DNA of 64,000 bases, from assembly GCF_018991925.1 (NCBI RefSeq), contig NW_024726342.1:30684-94683 (forward strand), written 5' to 3'. This DNA comes from Homarus americanus (taxonomy: Eukaryota > Arthropoda > Malacostraca > Decapoda > Nephropidae). Both the position numbers and the translations under genes were made by a program. The notes beneath the pieces were generated by a model. That model did not search any database. It saw only the letters and a program-made list of their open reading frames with translations, and was not told the DNA's origin. This document shows positions 11,711 to 25,900 of the stretch, piece after piece (the stretch's first letter is position 1; the number at the start of each line of letters is the position of its first letter).

Positions 11711-14700
11711 GTGTCAGCGGTGGCCTGGGAGTGTTAGAGGTGTATCAGGAGTGACAGAGTACCTAGGAGTGTCAGAGGTGTACCTTGGAGTGTGAGAAGT
11801 GTATCTGGGGTGACAGAGGAGTACTCAGGTGTCAGAGGTGTACCTGGGAGTCAGGGGTGTACCAGTGAGTGTCAGTGGAGTACTGGGAGTGTCAGAGGTG
11901 TGCCTGGGAGTGTCAGCGGTGTACCTGGGAGTGTCAGAGGTGTATCCGGGAGTGTCGGACGTGTACCTGGGAGTGTCAGAGGTGTACCAGGAATGTCAGT
12001 GGGTACCTGGGAGTGTCAGAGGTGTACCTGGGTGTCAGAGGTGTACCTGGGAGTGTCAGAGGTGTGCCAGGGAATGTCGGTGGAGCACCAGGGAGTGTCA
12101 GAGAGGTGTACCTGGGGTGTTGGAGGGTACCTGGCAGTCTCTGAAGTGTACCTGGCAGTGTCAGCGGTGTACCTGGGTGTGTGTCCCGGTGTACCGAGTG
12201 TTAGAGGTGTATCAGGGAGTGACAGAGGAGTACCTAGGAGTGTCAGAGGTGGCAGGAGGTGAGAGGTGTACCTGGGAGTGTCTGCAGTGTACCTGCGAGT
12301 GTCAGGGTGTAACTGGGAGTGTCAGGGGTGTACCAGGGAGTGTCAGTGGAGTACAGGAGTGTCAGAGGTGTACCTGGAAGTGTCAGAGGTGTACCTGGGA
12401 GTGTCAGGGGTGTATCTGGAGTGTCGGGCGTGTGCCTGGGAGTGTCAGAGGTGTACCAGGAATGTCAGTGGTACCTGGGAGTGTCAGACGTGTACCAGGA
12501 GTGTCAGAGGTGTGCCTGGGGTGTCAGAGGTGTATCTGGGAGTGTCAGAGGTGTACCAGAGAGTGTCATAGGTGTACCACAGAGTGTCGGAGGTGGCCGG
12601 GAGTGTCTGGAGTGTACCTGGGAGTATCAGGAGTACACGGGAGTATGAGGGTGTACCTGGGAGTGTCAGAGGTGTACCTGCAGTGTCAGGGTGTACCAGG
12701 GAGTGTCAGTGGAGTACATGGGAGTGTCAGAGGTGGCCACGGCAGTGTCAGCGGTGTACCTGGGAGTGTCTGAGGGTGTACCTGGGAGTATCAGAAGTAC
12801 AAGGAGTGTCAGAGCAGTACCTGGGAGGTGTGAGAGGTGTGGAGGTGTCGGAGGTGTACCTAGGGTGTGCAGGGTGGGACCGGGAGTGTCTGAGGTTTAC
12901 CTGGGAGTGTCGGGGAGAACAGGAGTGAAAGAGTGTGTGCCTGGGAGTCAGGAGGGTGTGGGGAGTGTCAGAGGTGCCTGGGAGTGTCAGAGGTGTACCG
13001 GGAATGTCAGAGAATACCTAGGAGTGTCAGAGGGTGTACCTGGGACTGTCAGAGGTGTACCTAGGGTATCGGAGGTTTACCTGGGAGTGTCAGGTTGTAC
13101 CTGGGAGTGTCGGATGTGTACCTGGGAGCGGGTGTACCTGGGAGTATCGGAGGTGAACCTGGGAGTTTCCGGAGGTGTACCTGGGAGTGTCAAAGGTGTA
13201 CTTGGGAGTGTCAGAGGTGTGCCTGGGAGTGTCAGCGGTGTACCTGGGAGTGTCTGAGGGTGTGCTTGGGGTGTCAGAGGTGTGCCTGGGAGTGTCAGAG
13301 GTGTACCTGAGAGTGTCAGAGGTGTACCTTGGGTGTCAGAGATGTACCCAGGAGTGTCAGGGGTGTACCAGGAGTGTCAGTGGGTACCTGGGGTGTCAGT
13401 GGTGGCACCAGGAGTGTCGGAGGTGTACATGGGTGTCAGAGGTGTACCTGGCAGTGTCAGCGGTGTACCTGGCAGTGTCCTGAGTGTACCTGGGAGTGTC
13501 AGGGTGTACAGGGAGTGTGGTGCAGGTACCTGGGAGTGTCAGGGTGTACCTGGAAGTGTCAGGGGTGTACCTGGGAGTGTCAGGGGTATCCTGGGTCTGA
13601 GGTGAACACCTGGAGTTCAGAGGTGTACCTGGGAGTGTCAGGGGTACCAGGAGTGTCAGGTGAGTACCTGGGAGTGTCAGAGGTGTACCTGGAAGTGTCA
13701 GAGGAGGTACCTGGGAGTGTCAGAGGTGTATCTGGGAGTGTCCGGACGTGTACCTGTGAGTGTCAGAGGTGTACCAGGAATGTCAGTGAGTACCTGAGGC
13801 GTCAGGCGTGTACTGAGAGTGTCAGAGGTGTACCCGGAGTGTCAGAGGTGTAGCCAGAGTGTCAGAGGAATACCTAGGAGGACAGAGGTGTACCTGGGAG
13901 TGTCAGAGAGTGTACCCTAGGAGTATTGGAGGTGTACACCAGGGTGTCAGGGTGTATCTGGGAGTATCGGAGGTGTACATGGGAGTGTCAGGGGTGTACC
14001 TGCAGGAGTGTCAGAGGTGTGCCTGAGGAGTGTCAGGGGTGACCTGGGATGTCGAGGTGTACCTAGGAGTGTCGGAGGTGTACCTGGAAGTGTCGGAGGT
14101 GTGTACCTGGGGTGTCACAGGGTGTACCTGGGAGTATCTGCGGTGTACCTGGAGTGTCACAGAGAGGTGTACCTGGGAGTGTCAGAGGTGTACACAGAGT
14201 TTCAGAGGTGTACTTGGAGTGTCAGGGGTGTGCCAGGCTGAGTGTCGGTAGGTAGCCTGGAGTGTCAGAGGTGTACCTGGGGTGTCAAGTGTACCAGAGG
14301 TGAGAGGTGTACTGGGAGGTCGGAGGTGTACCTGGGAGTGTCTGGGAGGTGCACCTGGGAGTATCAGCGGTGTACCTGGGACTGTCAGAGGGTACCTGGG
14401 AGTGTCAGAGGTGTACCTGGGAGTGTCAGAGGTGTACCAGGGTGTCAGGGGGTGTACCAGGGAGTGTCAGTGGGTACATGAGGTGTCAGAGGTGTACCTG
14501 AGAGTGTGGAGGTGTGCACCGGGAGTGTCAGAGGTGTGCCTGGGAATGTCCGGAGGTGGCACCGAGTGTTCGGAGATGTTCCTGGAGTGTCGGAGGTGTA
14601 CCTAGCCGTGTCAGCGGTGTACCAAGTGTCAGCGGTAGCCCACAGGTTGTCACAGTGTACCTAGGAGTATTAGAGGTGTATCGAAGTGACAGAAAGTACC

Positions 14701-17700
14701 TAGAGTGTCAGAGTGTACGGGAGTGTAGAAAAGTGTACCTGGGAGTTATGCGGTGTACCGCAAGTGTCAGAGGTGTACACGGGAGTGTCAGGGGTTGTAC
14801 AGGGAGTGTCAGTAGGTACGCAAGTGTCAGAGGTGTAGGGAGTGTCGAGGGTGGCACTAGCAGGGTGTGAGAGGTGCATGGGATGTAGCGGTGGCCTGGG
14901 AGTGTAGGAGGTGTACCAAATTGTCTGGGGTGTACCTGGGAGTGTCTGCGGTGTACCTGGGAGTGTCTGAGGTGTACCTGGGAGTGTCAGAGGTGTACCT
15001 GGGGTGTCAGAGGTGTACCTGGGAGTGTCAGAGGTGTACCTGGGAATGTCAAAAGTGTATCTGGGAGTGTCGGACGTGTACCTGAGAGTGTCAGAGGTGT
15101 ACCAGGGAATGTCAGTGGAGCACCAGGGAGTGTCAGAAGTGTACCTGGGAGTGTCGGAGGGGTACTTGGCAGTCTCTGAAGTGTACCTGGCAGTGTCAGC
15201 GGTGTACCTGGGTGTGTCACCGGTGTACCTGGGAGTGTTAGAGGTGTATCAGGGAGTGTCAGAGGAGTACCTAGGAGTGTCAGAGGTGTACCTGGGAGTG
15301 TGAGGTAGCCTGGGAGTGTCTGCGGGAGTGTACCTGGGAGTGTCAGAGGTGTACCTGGGAGTGTCAGAGGTGTACCAGGGAGTGTCAGTGAGTACCTGGG
15401 AGTGTCAGAGGTGTACTGGAAGTGTCAGAGGTGTGCCTGGGAGTGTCAGAGGTGTATCTGGGAGTGTCGGACGTTGACCTGTGAGTGTCAGAGGTGTACC
15501 AGGAATGTCAGTGGGTACCTGGGAGCGTCAGACGTGTACCTGAGAGTGTCAGAGGTGTACCTGGGAGTGTCAGAGGTGTACCTGGGAGTGTCAGAGGTGT
15601 ACCAGAGGGAGTGTCAGAGGTGTACCTGGGGTGTCGGAGGTAGCGCAAGTGTGCAGAGGTGTACCTGGGAGTGTCCGAGGAGTACCTGAGAGTGTCAGAG
15701 AGTGTACCTGGAGTGTCAGCAAGTGTACCTGGGAAGTGTGAAGGTGTACCTAGAATGTCTGCGGTGTACCAAGTGTCAGAGGTGTAACTGGGAGTGTCAG
15801 GGTGTGTACCAGGGAGTGTCAGTAGGTACCTGGGAGTGTCAGAAGGTGTACCTGGAAGTGTCAGAGGTGGCCTGGGAGTGTCAGAGGGTATCCAGGAGTG
15901 TCGGACGGTGTACCTGGGGTGTCAGAGGTGTACCAGGGAATGTCAGTGGAGTACCTGGGAGTGTCCAGGTTGTACCTGAGAGTGTCAGAGGGTGTACAGA
16001 GGTGTCAGAGGTGTACACTGGAGTGTCAGAGGTGTACCAGAGCAGTGTCAGAGGTGTACCTGGGAGTGTCCGGAGTGTACCTGGGAGTGTCAGAGGGTGT
16101 ACCTGGGAGTATTGGGAGTACACAGGAGTGTCCAAGGTGTACCTGGGAAGTGTCCAGAGGTGTACCTGCGAGTGTCGAGGTGTACCAGGGAGTGTCAGTG
16201 GAGTACATGGGAGTGTCAGGAGGTGTACGGGGTGTCAGCGGTGTACCTGGGAGTGTCTGAGGGGTGACCTGGGAGTGTCAAGAAGTACAGGGTGTCAGGT
16301 ACCTGGGTGTGAGAGGTGTACTTGGAGTGTCAGGCTGTACCTGGGGTATTGGGAGGGTGTACCTGGGGTGTCTGAGGTGTACTGGGAGTGTCATGAGGTG
16401 TACCTGGGAGTGTTGGAGAGGGTACTGGCAGTCTCTGAAGTGTACCTGGCAGTGTCAGCGGTGTACCTGGGTGTGTCACCGGTGTACCAAGTGTAGAGGT
16501 GTATCAGGAGTGACAGAGAGTACCTAGGAGTGTCAAGAGGTGTACCTGGGAGTGTGAAGTGTACCTGGGAGTGCCTGAGGTGTACCTGCGAGTGTCAGAG
16601 GTGTGCCTGGGTGTCAGGGGTGTACCAGGGAGTGTCAGTGGGTACCTGGGAGTGTCAGGGGTGTACCTGGAAGTGTCAGAGGTGTACCTGGGAGTGTCAG
16701 AGGGTGTATCTGAGAAGTGTCGGGCGTGACCTGGGAGTGTCAAGAGGTGTACCAGGAATGTCAGTGGGTACCAGGGAGTGTCAGACGTGTACCTGAGAGT
16801 GTCAGAGGGTGGCGCAGGGTAATAGAGGTGTACCTGGGAGTGTCAGAGGTGTACCAGAGAGTGTCAGAGGTGTACAGGAGTGTCGAGGTAGCACACGGAG
16901 TGTCACAGGTAGCACCGAGTATCCGAGAGTACCTGGGAGGTAATGCAGAAGTGTACAGGAGTGTCAGGGGTACCTGCGAGAGTGTCAGAGGTGTACCAGG
17001 GAGTGTCAGTGGAGTACATGGGAGTGTCAGAGGTGTACCTGGCAGTGTCAGCGGTGTACCTGGGTGTCAGAGGTGTACTGGGAGTGTCAGAGAATGCAGG
17101 GGTGTCAGAGCGGTACCTGGGAGGTGTCAGAGGAGTGTACTTGGGAGTGTCAGAGGTGTACCTGGGAGTGTCCAGGGGTAGCCTGGGTGTCACAGAGGTG
17201 TACCTGGGAGTGTCAGAGGTGGCCTGGGAGTGTCAAGGAGAACCGGGAGTGTCAGAGTGTGTACCTGGAGAGTCCAGAGGTTGGGAGTGTCAGAGTGTGC
17301 ACCTGGGGTGTCAGAGGTGTACCAGGGAATGTCAGAGGTATACCTAGGAGTGTCGAGGTGTACCTGGGAGATGTCAGGGGTGTACCTAGGAGTGTCAGGA
17401 GGTGTACCTGGGAGTGTCGGAGTTGTACCTGGGGTGTCGGAGTGTGTACCTGGGGTGTGAGAGGTTTACCTGGGAGTGTCGGAGGCAGGCACAGGAGTTT
17501 CGAAGTGTGTACGGGAGTGTCAAAGGTGTACAGGAGTGTCAGAGGTGTACCTGGGAGTGTCAGGAGTGTACCTGGGAGTGTCTGAGGTGTACCTGGGAGT
17601 GTCAGAGGTGTGCCTGGGAGTGTCAGAGGTGTACCTGAGAGTGTCAGAGGAATGTACCTTGGAGTGTCAGAAGTGTACCTGGGAGTGTCAGGGTGTACCA

Positions 17701-20700
17701 GGGAGTGTCAGTGAGTACCTGGGGTGTCAGAGGTGTGTACCTGGGAGTGTCAGGAGGTAGCCCATGGAGTGTCAAATGTACCTGGCAGTGTCAGCGGTGT
17801 ACCTGGCAGTGTCAAGAGGTGTACCTGGGAGGTGTCTGAGCTTGCCGGGAGTGTCAGAGAGAATTGCAGTGAGTGTCACAGGAGAACCCTGGAGTGTGAG
17901 AGGTGTACCTGAGAGTGAGAGGTGTACCTAGGAGTGTCAGAGGTGAACACCAGAATTGTCAGAGGTGTACCTGGGAGTGTCTGAGGTGTTCCTGGGGTGT
18001 CAAGGTGTACCTGGGAGTGTCAGGGGTAGAACCAGGGAGTGAGAGGAGTGTACCTGGGAGTGTCAGAGGTGTACCAGGGAGTGTCAGAGGTGCACCAGGA
18101 GTGTCAGGAATTAGCATAGGGAGTGTCAGAAAATTACCTAGGAGTGTCCAGGGTGTACCTGGGAGTGTGTCAGAGGTGTACCTAGGAGTGTTAAAGGTTT
18201 ACCTGGGAGTGTCAGGGTGTACCCGGGAGTGTGGAGAGCGTACCTGGGAGTATCAAGAAATGTATCTGGGAGTATCCGGAGGTATACATGGGAGTGTCAG
18301 AGGTGTACCTTGGGAGTGTCAGGGGTATGCAAGTGTCAGAGAATGTACCTGGGAATGTCAGAGGTGTACCTGAGTGTCGGAGGTGTACCTGGGAGTGTCG
18401 GAGGTGTACCTGGGAGTGTCAGGGGTGTACCTGGGAGCATCTGAGGTGGCCTGGGAGTGTCAGGGTGTACACTGGGAGTGTCAGAGAGGTACAGAGTGTC
18501 AGAGGTGTACTTGGAGTGTCGGAGGTGTACCAGGTATTGTCAGTGGGTACCTGGGAGTGTCAGGTGTACCTGGGAGTGTCGGAGGTGTACCTGGGAGTGT
18601 CAGGTGTGCCTGGGGTGTCAGAGGTGTACAGGAGAGTGAGGTGTGCTGGGAGTGTCGGAGGGTGTACGCAGGGTGTCAGGGGTGTACCTGGGAGTATCAG
18701 AGGTGTACCTGGGAGTGTCAGAGGTGTACCTGGGAGTGTCAGAGGTGTACCTGGGAGGTGTCAGAAGTGTGCCTGGGAGTGTCAGGGTGTACCAGGAGTG
18801 TCAGAGGGTACATGGGAGTGTCAGGCGTGTACCTGGGAGTGTCCCAGAGGTGTACCTGGGTGTGTCAGAGGTGTATCTGGGAGTGTCAAGAGGTGTGCAG
18901 AGAGTGTCAGGTGTACCTGGGTGTCGGAGATGTACCGCAGGAGTGTCTGGAGTGTACCTGAGAGTATTGTCAGGGAGTACCTGGGAGTGTCAGAGGTGTA
19001 CCCAGGAGTGTCAGAGGTGTACCTGGGAAATTGTCGAGGTGTACCTAGGAGTGTCGGTGAGGTACATGGGAGTGTCAGAGGTGTACCTGGGAGTGTCAGA
19101 GGTGGCCTGGGAGTGTCTGGGATTGTACCAGGGTGTCAGCAGAGAGGTACAGGGGTGTCAGGCAGTGCCTGGGGTGTCAGGAGGTGTCCTTGGAGTGTCA
19201 GAGGTGTACCTGGGGTGTCAGAGGTGTACCTGGGGTGTCTGAGGTTTGCCTGGGAGGTATAAAGGGAGAACCGGGAGTGAGAAAGATGTGGCCTGGGAGG
19301 TCAGAGGTGGCAGGAGTGTCACAGGGTGCACCTGGGAGTGTCAGAGGTGTACCAGGGAATGTCAGAGGAATACCTAGGAGTGTCAGAGGTGTACCTGGGA
19401 GTGTCAGAGGTGTACCTCAGGGTGTCCGGAGGTGTACCTGGGAGTGTCCGGGGTGTACCTGGGAGTGTCGGAGGTGTACCTGGGAGTGTGAGGTGGCCAC
19501 CTGGGAGTATCAGAGGTGAACCTGGGAGTGTCAGAAGGTGTACCTGGGAGTGTCAGAGGTGTACCTGGGAGTGTCAGGAGGTCGCACCAGAATGTCAGCG
19601 GTGGCAGGAGTGTCACAGAATTGTACCTGGGAGTGTCCAGAGGTGTGCACCAGGAGTGTCAGAGAGTGTACCAGAGAGTGTCAGAGGTGTACCTTGGGTG
19701 TCAGGGAATGACCTGGGAGTGTCAGGGGTGTAGGGAGTGTCAGAGGGTACCTGGGAGTGTCAGAGGTGTACCTGGGAGTGTCGGAGGTGACCCTGAGGTG
19801 TCAGAGGTGTACCTGGCAGTGTCAGAAGTGTACCAAGTATACAGAGTGTGTACCTGGGAGTGTCGAGGTGTACCTGGGAGTGTCCAGTGGAGTACCTGGG
19901 GTGTCAGGAGGTGTACCTGGAAGTGTCAGAGGTACCTGGGAGTATGAGAGTGTACCTGGGAGTGTCAGAGGTGAACACAGGAGTGTCAGAGGTGTACACC
20001 AGGAGTGTCAGGGGTGTACCGGGAGTGTCAGGTGTACCTGGGAGTGTCAGAGGTGTACCTGGAAGTGTCAGAGGTGTACCTGGGGTGTCAGGAGGTGTAC
20101 CTGGGAGTGTCGGAGGTGTGCCTGGGAGTGTCAGAGGGTGTACCGGGAATGTCAGTGGAGTACCTGGGAGTGGAGGTGTACCTGGGAGTGTCAGAGGTGT
20201 ACCTGGGGTGTCAGAGGTGTGGTAGGGAGTGTCAGAGGATACACAGGAGGGACAGAGGTGTACCTGGGAGTGTCGGGGGTGTACCTGGAGTATTGGAGGT
20301 GTACCCGGGAGTGTCAGGAAGGTGTACCTGGGAGTATCGGAGGTGTACATGGGAGTGTCAGGAGGTGGCCTGGGAGTGTCAGAATTGTACCCAGGAGTGT
20401 CAGAGGTGTACCTGGGAGTGTCAGGAGGTGTACCTGAGGTGTCAGAGGTGTACCTGGAAGTGTCGGAGTGTACCTGGGAGTGTCAGGGGTGACCTGGGAG
20501 TATCTGCAGTGGTACCTGGGAGTGTCTGAGGTGTACCTGGGAGTGTCAGAGGTGTACACAGGAGTTTCAGAGGTGGCCCTGGGAGTGTCAGGGGTGTACC
20601 AGGAGTGTCAGTGGAGTACATGGGAGTGTCAGAGGTGTACCTGGGAGTGTCAGAGGTGTACCAGGGAGTGAGAGGTGTACCTGGGAGTGTCAGAGGTGTA

Positions 20701-22999
20701 CCTGGGGAGTGTCAGGGGTGTACCTGGGAGTGTCAGCGGTACCTGGGAGTGTCAGAGGTGTACCTGGGAGTGTCAGAGGTGTACCTGGGGTGTCAAGGTG
20801 TACCTGGGAGTGTAGGGGTGTACCAGGGTGTCAGAGGGTACCTGGGAGTGTCAGAGGTGTGCCTGGAAGTGTCAGGTGTACACCAGAAGTGTCAGAGGTG
20901 TACCTGGGAGTGTCGAGGTGTACACCAGGGTGTCGGAGAATGTCCTGGGAGTGTCAGGTGTACTCCTGGGAGTGTCAGAGGTGTACCTGGGAGTGTCAGA
21001 GTGGCACCAGGTGTGTCACCGGTGTACCTGGGAGTGTCAGAGGTGTACCAGGGAGTGACAGAGGAGTACCTAGGAGTGTCCAGAGGTGTACCTGGGAGTG
21101 AAAAGGTGTACCTGGGAGTGTCAGAGGTGTACCTGGGAGTGTCAAGAGGTGTAACTGGGAGTGTCAGGGGTGTACCGGGAGTGTCGGTGGAGTACCCAGG
21201 AGTGTCAGGAGGTGTGGGAGTGTCAGAGGTGCGCACGGAGTGTCAAGTGTACACAAATGTCAGCGGTGTACCTGGGAGTGTCAGGAAGTTGTACCTGGGA
21301 GTGTCAGGAGGTGTACCTGGGAAGCTCTGAGTGTACCTAGAAGTGTCAGAGTGTACCTGGGAGTGTCAAGAGGTGTGCCTGGGAGTGTCAGAGGTGTACC
21401 AGAGTGTCAGAGGTGTACCTGGGAGTGTCCAAAGTGTATCTGAAGGTGTCGGGCGGTACACAAGTGTCAGAGTGTACAGGGAGTGTCAGTGGAGCACCAG
21501 GAGTGTCAGAAGTGTACCTGGGAGTGTCGGAGGTGTACGGGTCTCTGGGAGTGTACCTGGCATGTCAGAAGTGTACCTGGAGTGTCGCAAGTGTACCAAA
21601 TGTAGGGTGTATCAGGGTGACAGAGGAGTACCTAAAGTGTCAGAGTGTACCTGGAGTGTAGTGTACACCAGGAGTATGCGGTGTACACCAGGAGTGTCAG
21701 AAGGTAGCACTGGGAGTGTCAGAGTGTACCAGGGAGTGTCAGAGGTGTACCTGGGAGTGTCAGAGGTGTACCTGGAAGTGTCAGAGGTGTACCTGGGAGT
21801 GTCAGAGGGTGTATCTGGGAGTGTCGGAGGTGTACCTGGGAGTGTCAGAGGTGTACCAGGGAATGTCAGTGGGTACACAGGGTGTCAGAGGTGTGCGGAA
21901 GTGTCAGGGGTGTACCTGGGAGTGTCAGGATTGGCCACCAGGAGTGTCAGAGGTGTACCAGAGAGTGTCAGAGGTGTACCTGGGAGTGTCGGAGGTGTAC
22001 CTGGGAGTGTCTGGGGTGTGGGAGTATCAGGGGAGTACCTGGGGTGTATGGGGTGTACGCAAGGGTGTCAGAGGTGTACTGGGAGTGTCAGAAATTGTAC
22101 CAGGAGTGTCAGAGGTGTACACAAATTGTCAGATGCCAGCAACTGGGAGTGTAAAGAATTGTGCGGGAGTGTCAGAGGTACAGAAGTGTCAGAGGTGTAC
22201 CTGGAGTGTCAGAGTGTACCTGGGAGTGTCAGAGGTGTACCTGGGAGTGTCGGACATGGCCACCTGGGAGTGTCAGAGGTGTACCGGGAATGTCGGTGGT
22301 GTACCTGGGAGTGTCAGACGTGTGTACCTACAAGGTGTCAGAGGTGTACACAGGAGTGTCAGGGAATTAGCCACTGGGAGTGTCAGAGGGTGTGCCAGAG
22401 GTGTCAGAGGTGTACCTGGGGTGTCAGAGGTGGCCGCAGGAGTGTCTGGGGTGTGGGGAGTGGGAGGTACACAGGAGTGTCAGAGGTGTACAGGGTGTCA
22501 GAGGAATTGTACTGCGAGAATGTCGAGGTGTACCCAGGAGTGTCAGTAGGTACATGGGAGTGTCAGAGGTGTACCTGGCAGTGTCAGAGGTGTACAGGAG
22601 TGTCAGAGGTGTACCTGGGAGTATCAGAGTGTACAAAGTGTCAGAGCAGTACCTGGGAGTGTGAGAGGTGTACCTGGGAGTGTCAGAGCTGTACAGGAGT
22701 GTCAGAGGTGTACCACGAAGTGTCAGAGGTGGGCACCAGGGTGTCAGGGTGTACCTGGGAGTGTTGGAGGTGTACCTGGCAGTCTCTGAAATTGTACCTG
22801 GCAGTGTCAGCGGTGTACCTGGGTGTGTCACCGGTGTACCTGAGAGTGTTAGAGGTGTATCAGGAGTGTCAGAGTGTACACAGAGTGTCAGTGGCAGGAG
22901 TGTGAAAGTGTACCTGGGAGTACCTCGAAGGTGTACCTGAGAGTGTCAGAAGTGTAACTAGGAGTGTCAGGGTGTACCAGGAGTGTCGGTAAGGTACCT

Positions 23000-25900
23000 G
23001 GGAGTGTCAGAGGTGTACCTGGGCTGTAAGAAGTGTACCTGGGAGTGTCAGGAGGTATCACGGGAGTGTCGGGCGTGTGCCTGAGTGTCAGAGGTGTACC
23101 CAGTGAGTACCACAGGTGTCGGAGCATGAATACCTGGTGTCAGAGGTGTACCTGGGAGTGTCAAGAGGTGTACCTGGGAGTGTCAGAGGTGTACCAGAGA
23201 GTGTCAGAGGTGTACCTGGGAGTGTCAGAGGTGTACACAGGAGTGTCACAGAATTGTACCTGGGAGTGTGAGGTACCTGGGAGTGTCACAGGGTGTACCT
23301 GGGAGTGTCAGGAATGGTACCTGCGGAGTGTCAGAGGTGTACCAGGAGTGTCAGTGAGTACCTGGGAGTGTCAGAGGTGTACCTGGCAGTGTCAGAGGTG
23401 TACCTGGGAGTGTCTGAAAGTTGTGCAGGGTATCAGAGAGTACAGGGAGTGTCAGAGAGTACCTGGGAGTGTCAGAGGTGTACGGGAGTGTCAGAGGTGT
23501 ACCACAGGAGTGTTCAGAGGTGTACCTAGGGAGTGCAGGGTGTACAGGGTGTCACGGAGTGGCCTGGGAGTGTCAGGGAGGACCGGGGAGTGAAAGATGT
23601 GTACCTGGAGAGTGCAGAGGTGCTTGAGAAGTGTGCGAGGTGCACACCAAGAGTGTCAGAGGTGTACCAGGGAGTGTCAGAGGAATACCTGGGAGTGTCA
23701 GAGGTGTACCTGGGAGTGTCAGAGGTGTACCTAGGAGTATCAGAGGTTTTACCTGGGAGTGTCGGGTGTACCAGAAGTGTCGGATGTGGCACTGGGGCGT
23801 GAGAGTGGCCTGGGAGCCTGGAGGTGAACAGGGTTTCGGTGTACCTGGGGTGTCAAGGTGCCCAGGAGTGTCAGAGGTGTACCTGGGAGTGTCAGAGGTG
23901 TACCTGGGAGTGTCTGAGGTGTACGCAGGAGTGTCAGAGGTGTGCCTGGGGTGTCAGAGGTGTACCTGAGAGTGTCAGAGGTGTGCCTTGGGTGTCAGAG
24001 GTGTACCAGGGAGTGTCGGGGGTGTACCAGGGAGTGTCAGTGGGTACGCAGGAGTGTCAGAGAGGTGTACCTGGGGTGTCAGGAGGTGTACATGGAGTGT
24101 CAGAGAGGTGTACCTGGCAGTGTCAGCGGTGTACCTGGCAGTGTCAGAGGTGTGCCTGGGAGTGTCTGGAGAGGTGTACCAGGAGTGTCAGAGGAGTACC
24201 AGTGAGTGTCTGCAGGAGTACCTGGGAGTGTGAAGGTGTACCTGAGAGTGTCAGAGGTGTACCAAGGAATGTCAGAGGTGTACCTGGGAGGTGTCAGAGG
24301 TGTGCCTGGGAGTGTCAGAGGTGTTCCTGGGAGTATCAAGGTGGTACCTGGGAGTGTCGGGGTAGGAGCCAGGGGTGAAAGAGGTGTACCTGGGAGTGTC
24401 GGAGGTGTACCTGGGAGTGTCAGAAGTGTACCTGGGAGTGTCAGAGGTGTACCAGGAGTGTCCGGGGAATACCTGGGAAGGACAGAGGGTGTACCTGGGA
24501 GTGTCAGAGGTGTGCCTGGGAGTATTGGAGGTGTGCCCAGGAGTGTCGGGAGTGCACTGGGTGTGTCGGAGGTGTACCTGGGAGTGTCAGGGGGTACCTG
24601 GGAGTATCGGAGGAGTGGCACATAGTGTCAGAGGTGCCCTGGGAGTGTCAGAGGTGTACCTGGGAGTGTCAGAGGTGTACCTGGGAATGTCAGAGTGTAC
24701 AGAGTGCGGAGAGTGTACACAAGTGTCGAAATTGTACCCAGTGTCACCAGAGGTGTACCAGAGTATCAGCAGTGTACCTGGGAATTGTCACAGGGGTGGC
24801 ACAGGAGTGTCAGAGGTGTACCTGAGAGTGTCAGAGGTGTACTGGGAGTGTCAGAGGTGTAGCCCAGGGAGTGTCAGGGTACATGGGAGTGTCAGAGAGT
24901 GTACCTCAGGAGTGTCGGAGGTGTACCTGGGAGTGTCAGAGGTGTACCTGGGAGTGTCAGAGGTGTACCAGAGAGTGAGGTGTACCTGGGAAGTCGGAGG
25001 TGTACCAGGAGTGTCTGGGGTGTATGCAGGAATTACATCAGAGGTGTGCAGGAGTGTCAGAGGGTGTACCTGGGAGTGTCAGAGGTGTACCTGGGAGTGT
25101 CAGAGGTGTGACCTGGGAGTGTCAGGGGTGTACCAGGGAGTGTCGGTGGAGTACATGGGAGTGTCAGAGGTGCCTGGGAGTGTGGAGGTGTACCTGCAAG
25201 TGTCAGAGGTGTACCTGGGAGTGTCAGAGGAGTGTACCTGGGAGGTGTCGAGAGGTGTACCTGGGAGTGTCGGAGGTGTACACAGAGTGTCAGAGGTGTA
25301 CCTGGGAGTGTCAGCGGTGTACCTGGGTGTCAAGGTGTACCTGGGAGTGTCAGGGTGTATCAGGGAGTGTCAGAGGTACCCTGAGTGTCAGAGGTGGCCT
25401 GCAGGAGGTGTCAAAAGTGTACCTGGGAGTGTCTGCGGTGTACACCAGAAGTGTCAGAGGTGTAACTGGGAGTGTCAGGGGTATGCAGGGAGTGTCAGTG
25501 GGTACACACGAGGTGTCCAGAGGTGAAGTGTCACAGGGTGTACCTGAGAGTGTGAAAGTGTACCTGGAGTATGCGGTGTACACCAGGAGTGTCAGAGGTA
25601 GCCTAGGAAGTATGCAAGTGTACCAGGAAGTATCTGCAGTGTACCTGAGAGTGTCCAGAGGTGTACACAGGAGTGTCAAGGTGTGCCTGGGAGTGTCAAG
25701 GTGTACCTGGGAGTATCGAAGGTGGTACCTGGGAGTGTCAAAGGTGTACCTGGGAGTGTCGGAGGTGTACACAAAGTGTCAGAGGTGTACCAGGGAGTGT
25801 CAGTGGAGCACCAGGGATCAGAAAAGTGTACCTGGGAGTGTCAGAGGGTACTTGGAGTGTCTGAAGTGTACCTGGGAGTGTCAGAGTGTATCACAGAGTG

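Larger units (their letters stand above)
1..23000 (+). repeat. Array A, left zone with the 'GTATCAGGGAGTGACAG' marker
   Basis: This zone is defined by a recurring multi-unit signature: a unit with GTGTTAGAGG, then GTATCAGGGAGTGACAG, then AGGAGTACCTAGGAG. I find it near 715, 3161, 3731, 5493, 6004, 6567, 8348, 8792, 9808, 11742, 12209, 15246, 16501, 21608 and 22857, some copies decayed. It is usually preceded by units reading CTGGCAGTGTCAGCGG and GTGTCACCGG. Spacing is irregular, from about 0.45 to 5 kb. This fits a mosaic higher-order repeat shuffled by unequal exchange rather than a clean periodic one. I saw no copy right of about 23 kb. The right boundary is approximate. Confidence 0.75.

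Noticed and set aside
21331..22905. The longest open frame (524 codons), with VRGVPGS/SEVYLGV/CQRCTWE repeats
   Set aside because: It switches among the three repeat peptides at each indel, has no non-repeat domain, and overlaps equally open frames. Its length follows from a stop-free 21-bp unit.
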